A stretch of DNA of 64,000 nucleotides, taken from the NCBI RefSeq assembly GCF_018531125.1, contig NZ_JAHDSY010000001.1. One strand, given 5' to 3'. The number at the start of each line of letters is the position of its first letter. Position 1 is the stretch's first letter. The notes under the pieces are model-generated. The model was not told where the DNA came from. It worked only from the letters and a program-made list of their open reading frames with translations, and did not search any database. The position numbers and the translations under genes were made by a program. This document shows, one piece after another, positions 52,332 to 61,631 of the stretch. The DNA is from Canibacter zhuwentaonis. Its GTDB lineage: Bacteria; Actinomycetota; Actinomycetes; Actinomycetales; Microbacteriaceae.

Positions 52332-54800
52332 GTGTCACCACAAGATGGCAGCTCGCAGGATACGCAGCGGATCGAGGATATCGAAATTTCTGCGGAAATG
52401 GAAAACTCGTTTCTCGAGTACGCGTACTCGGTGATCTATTCTCGAGCTCTGCCCGACGCGCGTGACGGCTTAAAGCCCGTGCAGCGCAGGATTCTGTACA
52501 TGATGAGCGAAATGGGGCTTGTTCCCGAGCGCGGGCACGTAAAAAGCGCGCGCGTTGTTGGCGAGGTTATGTCGAAGCTGCACCCGCACGGCGACTCTGC
52601 GATCTATGACACCCTGGTGCGACTCGCGCAGCCGTTTAATATGCGCACCGCTCTCGTTGACGGACACGGCAATTTCGGGTCACTCGATGACGGGCCGGCC
52701 GCGTCGCGCTACACAGAAGCCCGGCTGACCGTGGCAGCTATTGAGATGGTGCGCGGCCTGCACGAGAACGTTGTGGATTTTGGTTCCAACTACGATAACT
52801 CGCAGCAGCAGCCGCTGGTTTTGCCGAGCGCGTTTCCTAACCTGCTCGTTAACGGCGGCGGCGGAATTGCCGTCGGTATGGCGACCAATATGGCGCCTCA
52901 CAATCTGCACGAGGTAATTGCGGCGACCAGATTTTTAATGCAGCATCCTGACGCTTCACTCACAGAAATAATGGCGTATTTGCCGGGGCCGGATTTTCCA
53001 ACTGGCGGTATTCTAACCGGTCTTGACGGAGTGCGTGATGCCTATGAAAGCGGTCGGGGCACGCTCAGGATCCGCGCAAAAGCGAGTATTGAAACGCTAA
53101 CACCACGGCGCAAAGCCATCGTTATAACCGAGTTGCCCTACCAGGTTGGTCCGGAAAAAGTTGTTGAAAAAATCAAGCAGGGCGTGCAAAGCAAAAAACT
53201 GGAGGGAATTAGCGACCTCAACGATTTTACCGACCGTAAAAACGGGCTGAAGCTTGTTATCACTGTTAAAACCGGTTTTTCGCCAGAGGCGGTGCTCGAG
53301 CAGCTGTATCGCCAAACCCCGCTCGAAGAAACTTTTTCAATCAATAACGTGTGCCTTGTTGATGGGCAGCCGCAAACGCTCGGTTTAAAAAAACTGCTGC
53401 AGGTGTATATTGCGCACCGGCTCGATGTTGTGCGGCGGCGCAGCCAGTTCAGGCTCGATAAGTGCCAAAACAGGCTGCACCTGGTCTCTGGGCTGCTGCT
53501 TGCGATAGCGGATATTGACAGTGTTATCACAATTATTCGCGGCAGCAACGACAGCACTGCGGCTAAAGAGCAGCTGCAGCAGAGTTTTGAGCTGAGCGAA
53601 GCTCAAGCCGAGTACATTCTCGAGCTGAAGCTGCGCCGCCTCACAAAGCTCTCAAAAATTGAACTTGACACCGAGCAGGAAGAGCTTGCTAAGCAGATAG
53701 CAGAGCTGACCGAGCTGCTCGGCAACGAAAATATGCTGCGTAATACCGTGAGCGACGAGCTTGCAGAGGTTGCTGCAAAGTTTGGCGACAGTCGCCGCAC
53801 AACCCTGCTATCTGCCGCAGCCACGCCACCCAGTAAGCGGCGCGCGCTGGATATAAACTCCCTCCAGATTGCTGATACCGCCTGCAAAGTGCTACTCTCT
53901 GCAACGGGTATGCTGCTGCGGGTGGATTTCTCTGCCGGGGATGCTTCTGCAGCGGATAATCCGCCACCGCGCACACAACACGATGCGATTATTAGCCAGC
54001 TTGCAACAACCGTGCGCAGTGAAATTGCGATTTTAACAAGCCTAGGCAGGGTTATTAAGTTTAGCTCGGTTGATTTGCCCAGCGCTGCGGTAAACTCAGT
54101 GCAGCTGGCGGGTGGCGCACCGGTTAAACAGTATTTTGATAGTCTCGCGAAAGATGAGCGCGCCATCGCGCTGATTTCTGAAACGAGCGCGGTCCCGCTT
54201 GCGATGGCGACTAAAAACGGCATCGTGAAAAGGGTTGCGCCCGGCGAGTGGCCTAAAGCAACCGAGTTTGAGCTGATTGCGCGCGCGGAGCGTGATGAAA
54301 TAGTTCACGCCGCATACACCCGCGCAGAAACCGATGAGCTGGTGTTTATCACCTCTGACGCGCAGCTGCTACGCTACAGCGCTGCAAAAGTACGCCCGCA
54401 GGGACGCGCGGCGGCGGGTATGGCGGGTATTAAACTCGCCGCGGGAGCACAGGTGGTTGCATTTAACGTTGTTGCGCATGATGCGCTCCCCGACGCAAAA
54501 GTACTCACCTATGCGCCGCGCGCGAACAGCGCCGCTCCACTGTTTGGTGAAACCGCATTCGGATCAGCGAAAATAACGCCGCTACAGGAGTTCCCGCCAA
54601 AGGGGCGCGCAACAGGAGGAGTGCGCGCGCACCGCTTCCTGCGCGATGAAAATCAGCTTTCGGGTGCCTGGGCTGGCACACAGATCGCAGTTAATGCGAG
54701 CGATGGCACAGTTCGCGAGATTCCCAACGCTGAAGGCAAACGCGACGGATCAGGAACTGCTGTCACAGCAACGTTTGAGGCGTTTGGCGAGCAGCTCTAA
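52332..54800 (+). CDS. parC: DNA topoisomerase (type II) subunit A, ParC/GyrA-like
   Basis: Catalytic subunit of a type II topoisomerase. From the GTG at 52332 it is 822 residues: the winged helix holds KLHPHGDSAIYDTLVRLAQ (quinolone region, wild-type S89 and D93), catalytic Tyr127 in AASRYTEARL, a coiled coil around residues 330-460, and a beta-pinwheel tail. The frame is open to 52230, but that overlaps the divergent phosphatase start. The tail lacks a clear GyrA box, so it is more likely a ParC-type decatenase partner of the subunit at 54955-57033. This is inference. Confidence 0.9.
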   Translation: MSPQDGSSQDTQRIEDIEISAEMENSFLEYAYSVIYSRALPDARDGLKPVQRRILYMMSEMGLVPERGHVKSARVVGEVMSKLHPHGDSAIYDTLVRLAQPFNMRTALVDGHGNFGSLDDGPAASRYTEARLTVAAIEMVRGLHENVVDFGSNYDNSQQQPLVLPSAFPNLLVNGGGGIAVGMATNMAPHNLHEVIAATRFLMQHPDASLTEIMAYLPGPDFPTGGILTGLDGVRDAYESGRGTLRIRAKASIETLTPRRKAIVITELPYQVGPEKVVEKIKQGVQSKKLEGISDLNDFTDRKNGLKLVITVKTGFSPEAVLEQLYRQTPLEETFSINNVCLVDGQPQTLGLKKLLQVYIAHRLDVVRRRSQFRLDKCQNRLHLVSGLLLAIADIDSVITIIRGSNDSTAAKEQLQQSFELSEAQAEYILELKLRRLTKLSKIELDTEQEELAKQIAELTELLGNENMLRNTVSDELAEVAAKFGDSRRTTLLSAAATPPSKRRALDINSLQIADTACKVLLSATGMLLRVDFSAGDASAADNPPPRTQHDAIISQLATTVRSEIAILTSLGRVIKFSSVDLPSAAVNSVQLAGGAPVKQYFDSLAKDERAIALISETSAVPLAMATKNGIVKRVAPGEWPKATEFELIARAERDEIVHAAYTRAETDELVFITSDAQLLRYSAAKVRPQGRAAAGMAGIKLAAGAQVVAFNVVAHDALPDAKVLTYAPRANSAAPLFGETAFGSAKITPLQEFPPKGRATGGVRAHRFLRDENQLSGAWAGTQIAVNASDGTVREIPNAEGKRDGSGTAVTATFEAFGEQL

Positions 54801-54855
54801 CACCGCTTGTTAGCGGGATCACACGCGCCAAACCCGGTGCGCTGCGCATTAAGAG

Positions 54856-54938
54856 CTGCGCGCGCCCAATAATACGCGTACAAATACGATGAGCTGCGCT
54901 TCAAAAACTGCGCGCGCCCAGTCCGCGCACAAATTTCG
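54856..54938. repeat. Imperfect direct repeat between the convergent topoisomerase genes
   Basis: CTGCGCGCGCCCA occurs at 54856-54868 and 54908-54920. Each copy is followed after a few bases by a CGCGTACAAAT or CGCGCACAAAT word, so the unit is about 31-33 bases. The repeats are GC-rich in a 154-base space that lacks a T-tailed terminator. Confidence 0.55.
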
Positions 54939-54954
54939 CCCACCAATCAGACCG

Positions 54955-57033
54955 CTAAGCGTCGATGTGAGCTGTTTTAATCTGTTTACTGCCGGCAATA
55001 ATAAAGTTTTTGCGCGGCGCAACCTCACTGCCCATAAGCAGCTCAAAAGTGCGCTCAGCGGTCTGCGCATCCGGCACCGTAACGCGCCGCAGCAACCTGC
55101 CAGCGCGATCCATTGTTGTCTCCTCGAGCTGTCTCGCGTCCATCTCACCAAGCCCCTTATAGCGCTGAATCGGCTCTTTGTACCGCTTGCCGGCGCGTTC
55201 CAGCTTGCGTAACAGCCGGTTCAGCTCCGCTTCGCTGTAGGTGTAAACAGTCTCGGATTTTTTTTTGCCCGGGTGCATCACGACAACCGAGTGCAACGGC
55301 GGAACCGCCGCATAAACGCGCCCCGCATCAACCAGCGGCCGCATATACCTAAAAAACAGCGTGAGCAGCAGGGTTCTGATGTGCGCGCCGTCAACATCGG
55401 CATCGCTCATTAAAATAACTTTTCCGTAACGGGCAGCGCTCAGGTCGAAAGACCGCCCCGATCCGGCTCCCAAAACCTGAATAATGTTGGCGCACTCGGC
55501 ATTTGCCAGCATATCTGCAAGGCTCGCTTTTTGCACGTTCAAGATTTTTCCACGGATCGGTAACAGCGCCTGATACTCAGAATCGCGCGCCAGTTTAGCG
55601 GTTCCCAGAGCAGAATCACCCTCCACAATAAAAAGCTCACTGTTTGCAACGTCGTTAGACCTGCAATCAACCAGTTTTGCGGGCAATGACGAGTTTTCAA
55701 GCGCGTTTTTACGGCGTTGCGTGTCTCGCTGAGCACGGGCGGCGAGCCGTGATTTCATTTCACCAACAACTTTTTCTAAAACCGTCTGCGCAAACTGCTT
55801 ATCGGCTTTTGCACTCGATTCAAACTTTGCGGTTAGCTGTTTTACAACCTTGCGGGCGACAATCTGACGCACCGCAGCAGTTCCCAGCACCTCTTTGGTT
55901 TGCCCTTCAAACTGCGGCTCCGGCAGTCGCACAGTCACAATCGCGGTAAGACCCGCCAAAACATCATCTTTTTCCGGTTTTTGCGAGCCAGCTTTTAGCT
56001 TCCGCGCGTGCTGTTCCACCTGTTTACGCAAAACTTTAAGCAGCCCTGTTTCAAATCCCGCGAGGTGCGTGCCACCCTTGGGGGTTGCGATGATGTTCAC
56101 AAAACTTTTAACGATCGTGTCGTATCCGCTTCCCCAGCGCAGCGCAATATCAATTTCGCAGCTTCTATTAACCTCGCGCGATTCCAGCCTGCCCGTGCTT
56201 TCGTCAAGCACCGGCACCGTCTCTGTAAACTCTGCGCTGTCTGTGATGCGGATCGTGTCTGTTACCGCGGCATCCTTCGCCAGGTAGTTCACGAACTCTG
56301 CTATTCCGCCCGCGTAACTGAACTCCTGCGAGCTTGGCGTCTCAGGCTGCCGTTGATCAACAATCGCTATTGTTAGCTGCGGCACCAAAAAGGCAGTCTG
56401 TTTAGCACGAGCTGTGAGCATTTCATAATCAAACTCGACGTCAGCCAGAAAGCTCTGCGGATCGGCCCAGTATTTAACCCGGGTGCCGGTTTTACTTTTC
56501 GCTATTTTTCGCATTTTCTGCAGCGCCTCGCCCGGTTTTGCGGGAGTAAACTCTGCGGTGGCGGTGTGATCCGCGAAAAAACCGGGCACTCCGCGTTTAA
56601 ATGAGATACCCCAGGTGTGCCCGTCGCGATCGATTTCAACGTCCATTCTGAGCGACAGAGCGTTTACAACAGAGGCTCCAACACCGTGCAGACCGCCGCT
56701 GGAGCCGTATGAGGAGCCGCCAAATTTACCGCCGGCGTGCAGTTTTGTAAAAACCAGTTCAGCGCCCGTAAGCTGGCTGCGCGGCTCAATATCAACCGGC
56801 ACTCCACGCCCCTGATCCTGCACCAAAACACTGCCGTCAGTGTTAAGGGTTACCGTGATTTTCTCGCCGTACCCGGCAAGCACCTCGTCAACAGAGTTGT
56901 CTATTATCTCCCAGAGGCAGTGCATTAGACCGCGTGAGTCGTTTGAGCCAATGTACATTCCGGGTCGTTTGCGCACGGCTTCGAGTCCCTCAAGCACGGT
57001 TAAGTTGCGCGCTGAATAGTCTGTTTTGGGCAT
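54955..57033 (-). CDS. parE: DNA topoisomerase (type II) subunit B, ParE/GyrB-like
   Basis: ATPase subunit, 692 residues from the ATG at 57033, preceded by AAGGA. The GHKL site has EIIDNSVDEVLAGYG and GRGVPVDI, then KLHAGGKFGGSSYGSSGGLHGVGASVVNAL; the TOPRIM domain has ELFIVEGDSALGTAK and MSDADVDGAHIRTLLLTLFFRYM, and the end has QRYKGLGEMDARQLEETTMD. The frame is open 18 codons further to 57087, without a ribosome site. It is convergent with the A-subunit gene and lies 92 bases after the sigma-factor gene on the same strand. Confidence 0.93.
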   Translation of the reverse strand: MPKTDYSARNLTVLEGLEAVRKRPGMYIGSNDSRGLMHCLWEIIDNSVDEVLAGYGEKITVTLNTDGSVLVQDQGRGVPVDIEPRSQLTGAELVFTKLHAGGKFGGSSYGSSGGLHGVGASVVNALSLRMDVEIDRDGHTWGISFKRGVPGFFADHTATAEFTPAKPGEALQKMRKIAKSKTGTRVKYWADPQSFLADVEFDYEMLTARAKQTAFLVPQLTIAIVDQRQPETPSSQEFSYAGGIAEFVNYLAKDAAVTDTIRITDSAEFTETVPVLDESTGRLESREVNRSCEIDIALRWGSGYDTIVKSFVNIIATPKGGTHLAGFETGLLKVLRKQVEQHARKLKAGSQKPEKDDVLAGLTAIVTVRLPEPQFEGQTKEVLGTAAVRQIVARKVVKQLTAKFESSAKADKQFAQTVLEKVVGEMKSRLAARAQRDTQRRKNALENSSLPAKLVDCRSNDVANSELFIVEGDSALGTAKLARDSEYQALLPIRGKILNVQKASLADMLANAECANIIQVLGAGSGRSFDLSAARYGKVILMSDADVDGAHIRTLLLTLFFRYMRPLVDAGRVYAAVPPLHSVVVMHPGKKKSETVYTYSEAELNRLLRKLERAGKRYKEPIQRYKGLGEMDARQLEETTMDRAGRLLRRVTVPDAQTAERTFELLMGSEVAPRKNFIIAGSKQIKTAHIDA

Positions 57034-57125
57034 TTTATCCTTAAGTAAAAACTTACGAACCGGCACACTAACGGCGAAATAGGCCACCTCAACGGCAGCT
57101 CTGCGCCATAAAGCAGTGACCTGCT

Positions 57126-58808
57126 TTACTCTAGGTAATCTCGCAGCTGCTGTGACCGTGACGGGTGACGCAGTTTAGCCATTGTTCGTGACTCGATCTG
57201 GCGGATCCGCTCGCGCGTGACGTTAAAGGTTTCACCAATCTGGTCGAGAGTCTTTGGCACGCCGTCACCTAGCCCGAAACGCATTCTAATAACCCCCGCC
57301 TCTCGCTCAACGAGCGAGTCGAGCAGCTGCTCAAGCTGTTGCTGCAGCATTGTGAAACCAACCGCATCCGCCGGAACTATCGCCTCGGTGTCTTCAATCA
57401 GGTCACCAAACTCGCTATCCCCGTCTTCGCCCAGCGGTGTGTGCAGTGAAATAGGCTCACGCCCGTATTTCTGCACCTCAACAACTTTTTCCGGAGTCAT
57501 ATCAAGCTCTTGGCTGAGCTCCTCAGGGGTTGGTTCACGACCAAGATCCTGTAGCATTTGGCGCTGCACACGCGCGAGCTTGTTAATAACCTCAACCATG
57601 TGCACGGGGATTCTAATCGTGCGTGCCTGATCCGCCATCGCGCGGGTAATCGCCTGACGAATCCACCAGGTTGCATACGTAGAGAACTTAAAGCCTTTAG
57701 TGTAGTCAAACTTTTCTACGGCACGGATCAAGCCCAGGTTGCCCTCTTGGATCAAATCAAGGAACTGCATTCCCCTGCCGGTGTAGCGCTTCGCGAGCGA
57801 CACAACCAAACGCAGGTTAGCGCCCAAGAGATGCGCTTTTGCGCGTGCACCGTCTCGCGCAACGGCCTTAAGCTCACGGCGCAATTTTTTAGGCAGGTCA
57901 GGTTCGGTCGCGAGTTTATCCTCGGCAAACAGCCCCGCTTCAATACGCATTGCAAGATCGACCTCTTCTGCCGCGGTGAGCAGTGAAACCTTGCCGATTT
58001 GCTTCAGATAGTCTTTTACCGGGTCGGCTGTTGCGCCGGCGATTTGAGAGCTGCGCTGCGGCACTTCTTCGTCTTCGTCGGCGCGCAACACAAGAGCTCC
58101 AACAGGAAGCGGATTGGTGTTACTAATTCCCGAAATCTTACTGTCGTTAGCGTCTTGCTCGGCATCTTCAACGATATGCTCAAACAGGTTTAGGCGTTCT
58201 TCAGGATCTAGCGTTTCGTCTAACTCTGCAATACTCTCAGCATCGAACTTAGCTGCGCTCTTTTTGGTGCTGCGCTTAGTTTTAGGCTCGGCAACAGAAA
58301 CCGTTGTAGTCGCGGTTTTACGCGCGGTCTTTTTAGCAGCTGCGATTTTTGTTGTCGCAGCCTTAGCTACAGCAGTCCTGGTCGTTGCGCTCTTAGTAGC
58401 TGCAGCAGTCTTAGTAGCTGTACTCTTGACCGCGTTCTTAGTGGTGGTCGCTTTAGCAACCCTTGTTTTCACTGCGGCGGTCTTAGACGCTACACTCTTA
58501 GTTGCGGTCTTTTTAGCAGCTGTTTTAGTCGCCACAGCCTTAGTGAGAGCACTCTTCGTAGCGGTTGTCTTAGCTGCGGTCGTTTTAGTTGCGGCACTAT
58601 TCGCGGTTGTTTTTGCCGCGGCAGTCGGCTTTTTCTCCGCGGTTTTTGCCGTTTCGCTCTTTTTAGCGCGCGCTTTAGCCAGTGTCTTTTTTGTCACCGT
58701 TTTAGCGGTCTTTTTATCAGCGTCTTTTGAATTATTCTCAGTGATTTTTTTGGCTCTTGAAGTTTTAGCCTTTGATGCCGCGCTCCCTTGATCTGTTGTG
58801 GCTACCAC
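57126..58808 (-). CDS. sigA: Primary sigma factor with long lysine/alanine-rich N-terminal tail
   Basis: RNA polymerase sigma-70 (RpoD/SigA), 560 residues from the GTG at 58808, spaced eight bases after AGGAGGG. Residues about 10-185 are a Lys/Ala/Thr repeat tail (TKTAAKKTATKSVASKTAAVK-like units) resembling histone H1. Region 1.2 is ADPVKDYLKQIGKVSLLTAAEE; region 2 includes GMQFLDLIQEGNLGLIRAVEK and KFSTYATWWIRQAITRA; region 4 ends RERIRQIESRTMAKLRH. The tail is far longer and simpler than the mycobacterial one. It is transcribed toward parE. Confidence 0.97.
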   Translation of the reverse strand: MVATTDQGSAASKAKTSRAKKITENNSKDADKKTAKTVTKKTLAKARAKKSETAKTAEKKPTAAAKTTANSAATKTTAAKTTATKSALTKAVATKTAAKKTATKSVASKTAAVKTRVAKATTTKNAVKSTATKTAAATKSATTRTAVAKAATTKIAAAKKTARKTATTTVSVAEPKTKRSTKKSAAKFDAESIAELDETLDPEERLNLFEHIVEDAEQDANDSKISGISNTNPLPVGALVLRADEDEEVPQRSSQIAGATADPVKDYLKQIGKVSLLTAAEEVDLAMRIEAGLFAEDKLATEPDLPKKLRRELKAVARDGARAKAHLLGANLRLVVSLAKRYTGRGMQFLDLIQEGNLGLIRAVEKFDYTKGFKFSTYATWWIRQAITRAMADQARTIRIPVHMVEVINKLARVQRQMLQDLGREPTPEELSQELDMTPEKVVEVQKYGREPISLHTPLGEDGDSEFGDLIEDTEAIVPADAVGFTMLQQQLEQLLDSLVEREAGVIRMRFGLGDGVPKTLDQIGETFNVTRERIRQIESRTMAKLRHPSRSQQLRDYLE

Positions 58809-58840
58809 AAGCAACCCTCCTGTTTCACTACTAGCTACGA

Positions 58841-58858
58841 AACTTGCGCACGCAAGTT
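58841..58858. promoter_or_regulatory. Perfect inverted repeat in the sigA leader
   Basis: AACTTGCG (58841-58848) and CGCAAGTT (58851-58858) surround CA. It lies 33 bases before the start codon, downstream of the promoter. A second, looser pair ATCCCGT/ACGGGAT (58860-58866, 58904-58910) is next to it. It may be a protein-binding site or a small RNA hairpin. Confidence 0.45.
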
Positions 58859-58919
58859 AATCCCGTGTCAAGGCGCTAACATTTCATCAGCTACAAGGCC
58901 TGAACGGGATAATCAAAGT

Positions 58920-58925
58920 ATTATA
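58920..58925 (-). promoter_or_regulatory. Probable sigA promoter (-10, extended)
   Basis: On the minus strand TGGTATAAT gives a perfect TATAAT (58920-58925) with the extended TGn. No good -35 is seen. Transcription would start near 58912, leaving a leader of about 100 bases that includes both inverted repeats. Confidence 0.6.
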
Positions 58926-58962
58926 CCACAGAATAACTTAAAATAAGCCTTGCTGCGATCCG

Positions 58963-60012
58963 CTATCCCTCAGAACTGTCGCCACCCGCGTCCTTAGAGC
59001 CCTTAGATTCTGCGTCACCAGCCGAGCGCGTCCACTCATCTCTCGTGCCTGCTCTGTCAGCATCACCGGCATCCTCCTGCGAAAATAAATCAGCGAGGTT
59101 TTTACCACCAACCTCGGTGTCACTCGCGAGAAACTTCTCAACCTCTTGCCCCAGCTCATCGGGAGTTGGTAAATCATTAAACACGTTCAGATCCGTACTG
59201 TCCAGCTTCACTTTTTCTTTAAATCGATCATACATACGCTCAAGATCGGCAAGTATTTCAGCAAACTCGGGGTTCTGCGCCATCCGCCTCGAAATCTCCT
59301 GCTCGAACTTTTCTTCATGCTCAATCAACTCTTCGGAACTCATAATTATGCCCGCGATTTCTGAGATGATCGAAAGCCCCGCGCGCACTCCCGCCGGGTA
59401 ATAGCCCTGTTCTGACACGTACTGCGGGATCATCAGCATACAGCCGGTAACCTCGTGCGCATCCCGCCGCAGCCGTTCTTCTAAAAGGTGCACAATCCCG
59501 GAGTTAATGCACATTTTAGGTCGCCAGTCAGAGAGCATATCGGTAAAGTGCTTGTTAGTGCCGCTGAAAATCTTGGCCGTGGGACGCGTATGCGGCACCG
59601 GCGTTGGGAAAGTGTCAAGCCAGGCAACAACTCGCACCTCAAGATCGGAGGCGAGCATACTAACAGCCCCAGCGAATCGCTGCCAGCGGTAATTGGGCTC
59701 GGCACCTGCGAGCAGCAAGAAATTATTGCCAATAGCATCTGAGCAGGCATAGAGCGAAATTGTGCTCGCCTCAAAATCCTTAAACTGGGTGTTTTCAAGC
59801 CATATTTCAGGACGATTTGCGCGATAGTCTACTAGCAGATCCGAGTTAAATTCCGCGATTAGCGCAACCTTTGCGGAGTTCTCCAGCAGGTGTTTAGTCA
59901 AGCTTCTAACGATCCCACCGCTGTCAACAATGGCGGGGATCAGCACGATTAAGGGCAGCCCGGGGGGCACCGCTTTATACAAACTCTTAATAAATACCAT
60001 CGATTCGCGCAC
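58963..60012 (-). CDS. PAC2 family protein
   Basis: A 349-residue protein with the PAC2 (proteasome assembly chaperone-like) domain of actinobacteria. Visible parts are LIVLIPAIVDSGGIVRSLTKHLLE, LYACSDAIGNNFLLLAGAEPNYRWQRF, RVVAWLDTFPTPVPHTRP and CMLMIPQYVSEQGYYPAGVRAGLSIISEIAG. The last 60 residues are acidic and disordered. The ORF opens with GTG at 60012; the ATG four codons later (60000) is a possible start. It normally lies near sigA in this lineage. Role unknown; proteasome links are by family name only. Confidence 0.9.
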   Translation of the reverse strand: MRESMVFIKSLYKAVPPGLPLIVLIPAIVDSGGIVRSLTKHLLENSAKVALIAEFNSDLLVDYRANRPEIWLENTQFKDFEASTISLYACSDAIGNNFLLLAGAEPNYRWQRFAGAVSMLASDLEVRVVAWLDTFPTPVPHTRPTAKIFSGTNKHFTDMLSDWRPKMCINSGIVHLLEERLRRDAHEVTGCMLMIPQYVSEQGYYPAGVRAGLSIISEIAGIIMSSEELIEHEEKFEQEISRRMAQNPEFAEILADLERMYDRFKEKVKLDSTDLNVFNDLPTPDELGQEVEKFLASDTEVGGKNLADLFSQEDAGDADRAGTRDEWTRSAGDAESKGSKDAGGDSSEG

Positions 60013-60119
60013 GTCTACAATATTACCCGCTCCCGCTGTAAATTAAGCGCCACGAGAGCGACGCCTTCGCGCGGCAATATTTTCGCGTGCCAACATTTCA
60101 GTCCCTGAGAATCTTTATT

Positions 60120-60138
60120 ATTCTACGCGTAGTAGAAT
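60120..60138. promoter_or_regulatory. Inverted repeat upstream of lpd
   Basis: ATTCTAC (60120-60126) and GTAGAAT (60132-60138) with a five-base spacer GCGTA form a near-perfect 19-base palindrome about 73 bases before the lpd start. It is a candidate operator for control of the 2-oxoacid dehydrogenase genes. Confidence 0.5.
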
Positions 60139-60210
60139 TACAGTTACGATTTAACCCGTTCTAATTAAACAGGCGGCTATCAAAATTCCTCAACCTCTAG
60201 GAGAGCCTTA

Positions 60211-61584
60211 ATGGCAAACACACAGTTCGATGTAGTTATTTTAGGCGGCGGCAGCGGCGGATACGCCACCGCACTGCGCGCTAAACAGCTCGGTATGTCA
60301 GCGGCTATTATTGAAAAAGACAAGCTCGGGGGCACCTGTCTGCACCGGGGTTGCGTGCCAACTAAAGCGCTATTGCACTCCGCAGAGGTGGCGGATATTG
60401 TGCGCGAAGCAGAAACATACGGTATTCAGGCGCTGCTAACAGGTCTTGATATATCCGCTGTGAGCAAGTATCGCAAAGATATTGTGAGCTCAAAACACAA
60501 GGGATTGCAAGGGCTGCTCAAAAAACAGGGAATTACCGTTATTGAGGGCGAAGGTAAACTAACCGCGCCCAACGAAATCACGGTTAACGGCGAAAAAATT
60601 ACCGCTAAAAATGTTGTTTTGGCGACGGGTTCATACTCTCGCACTCTGCCCGGCATCGAGATCAAGGATCGGGTTATTACAAGCGAGCAGGCTCTGGAGC
60701 TTGCAGACGTGCCAGAAAAAGTGCTGGTGCTTGGCGGCGGCGTAATCGGCGTTGAGTTTGCCAGTGTGTGGCGCTCCTTTGGCGCAGAGGTGACAATTAT
60801 TGAGGGTCTCCCACACCTTGTTCCCAATGAAGAAGAGTCGGTTTCTAAACAGCTTGAGCGAGCTTTCAAAAAGCGCGGGATCGGCTACAACCTAGGGGTT
60901 CGCTTTAAGAGCGTTACACAGACTGCAGACAGCGTAACCGTTGAGCTGGAAGACGGTAAAACTTTCGCCGCAGAGTATCTTCTAGTTGCTGTTGGCAGGG
61001 GTCCTGCAACCGATAATATCGGGCTTGACGAGGTTGGCGTGAACCGCGATCGCGGTTTTGTAACCACAACCGAAAGGCTGCAAACTAGCGTGCCCGGAGT
61101 TTGGGCGGTGGGCGATATTGTGCCGGGGCTGCAGCTCGCTCACCGCGGATACCAGCAAGGCATCTTTGTTGCAGAAGAAATTGCTGGATTATCGCCGCGT
61201 GTTATAGCAGACGTTAACATCCCAAAGGTTACATACTGCGAACCTGAAATCGCTTCAGTTGGGCTCACCGAGGCAAAGGCTAAAGAGCAGTACGGCGCGG
61301 ATAGAATCACAAGCTACGAGTATAATCTTGCTGGCAACGCGAAAAGCTCAATTCTTGGCACGGCCGGTTCTGTTAAGGTTGTGCGCGAGGTTGATGGTCC
61401 GGTGTTGGGTGTGCATATGATCGGCTCGCGCGTTGGTGAACTAGTTGGCGAAGCCCAACTGATCGTAAACTGGGAAGCATACCCAGAAGACGTTGCGCCA
61501 CTAATTCACGGTCACCCCACGCAGAACGAAACAATCGGCGAGGCTATGTTAAAACTCGCCAATAAACCTTTGCACGGCGTATAA
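60211..61584 (+). CDS. lpdA: Dihydrolipoyl dehydrogenase (E3)
   Basis: E3 reoxidises lipoyl groups of 2-oxoacid dehydrogenase complexes. The 457-residue protein has the FAD motif VVILGGGSGGYATALRA, redox disulphide C43-C48 in GGTCLHRGCVPTKALLHSAE, NAD motif VLVLGGGVIGVEFASVW, second FAD motif VPGVWAVGDIVPGLQLAHRGYQQG and the active His/Glu HGHPTQNETIGEAM near the C-terminus. A TAGGAG site precedes the ATG. The E2 gene follows 47 bases downstream. Confidence 0.97.
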   Translation: MANTQFDVVILGGGSGGYATALRAKQLGMSAAIIEKDKLGGTCLHRGCVPTKALLHSAEVADIVREAETYGIQALLTGLDISAVSKYRKDIVSSKHKGLQGLLKKQGITVIEGEGKLTAPNEITVNGEKITAKNVVLATGSYSRTLPGIEIKDRVITSEQALELADVPEKVLVLGGGVIGVEFASVWRSFGAEVTIIEGLPHLVPNEEESVSKQLERAFKKRGIGYNLGVRFKSVTQTADSVTVELEDGKTFAAEYLLVAVGRGPATDNIGLDEVGVNRDRGFVTTTERLQTSVPGVWAVGDIVPGLQLAHRGYQQGIFVAEEIAGLSPRVIADVNIPKVTYCEPEIASVGLTEAKAKEQYGADRITSYEYNLAGNAKSSILGTAGSVKVVREVDGPVLGVHMIGSRVGELVGEAQLIVNWEAYPEDVAPLIHGHPTQNETIGEAMLKLANKPLHGV

Positions 61585-61631
61585 AATGCACTGGCAATAA
61601 AGATCTAAACACGGAAACGGAGAAAATTGAT

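Noticed and set aside
53603..54223. 206-codon minus-strand ORF
   Set aside because: Shadow of the topoisomerase A coding sequence; no ribosome site or recognisable motif.
58114..58791. 225-codon plus-strand ORF with strongly hydrophobic product
   Set aside because: It is antisense to the Lys/Ala/Thr repeat tail of sigA; the hydrophobic Val/Ala/Leu content is the complement of that repeat.
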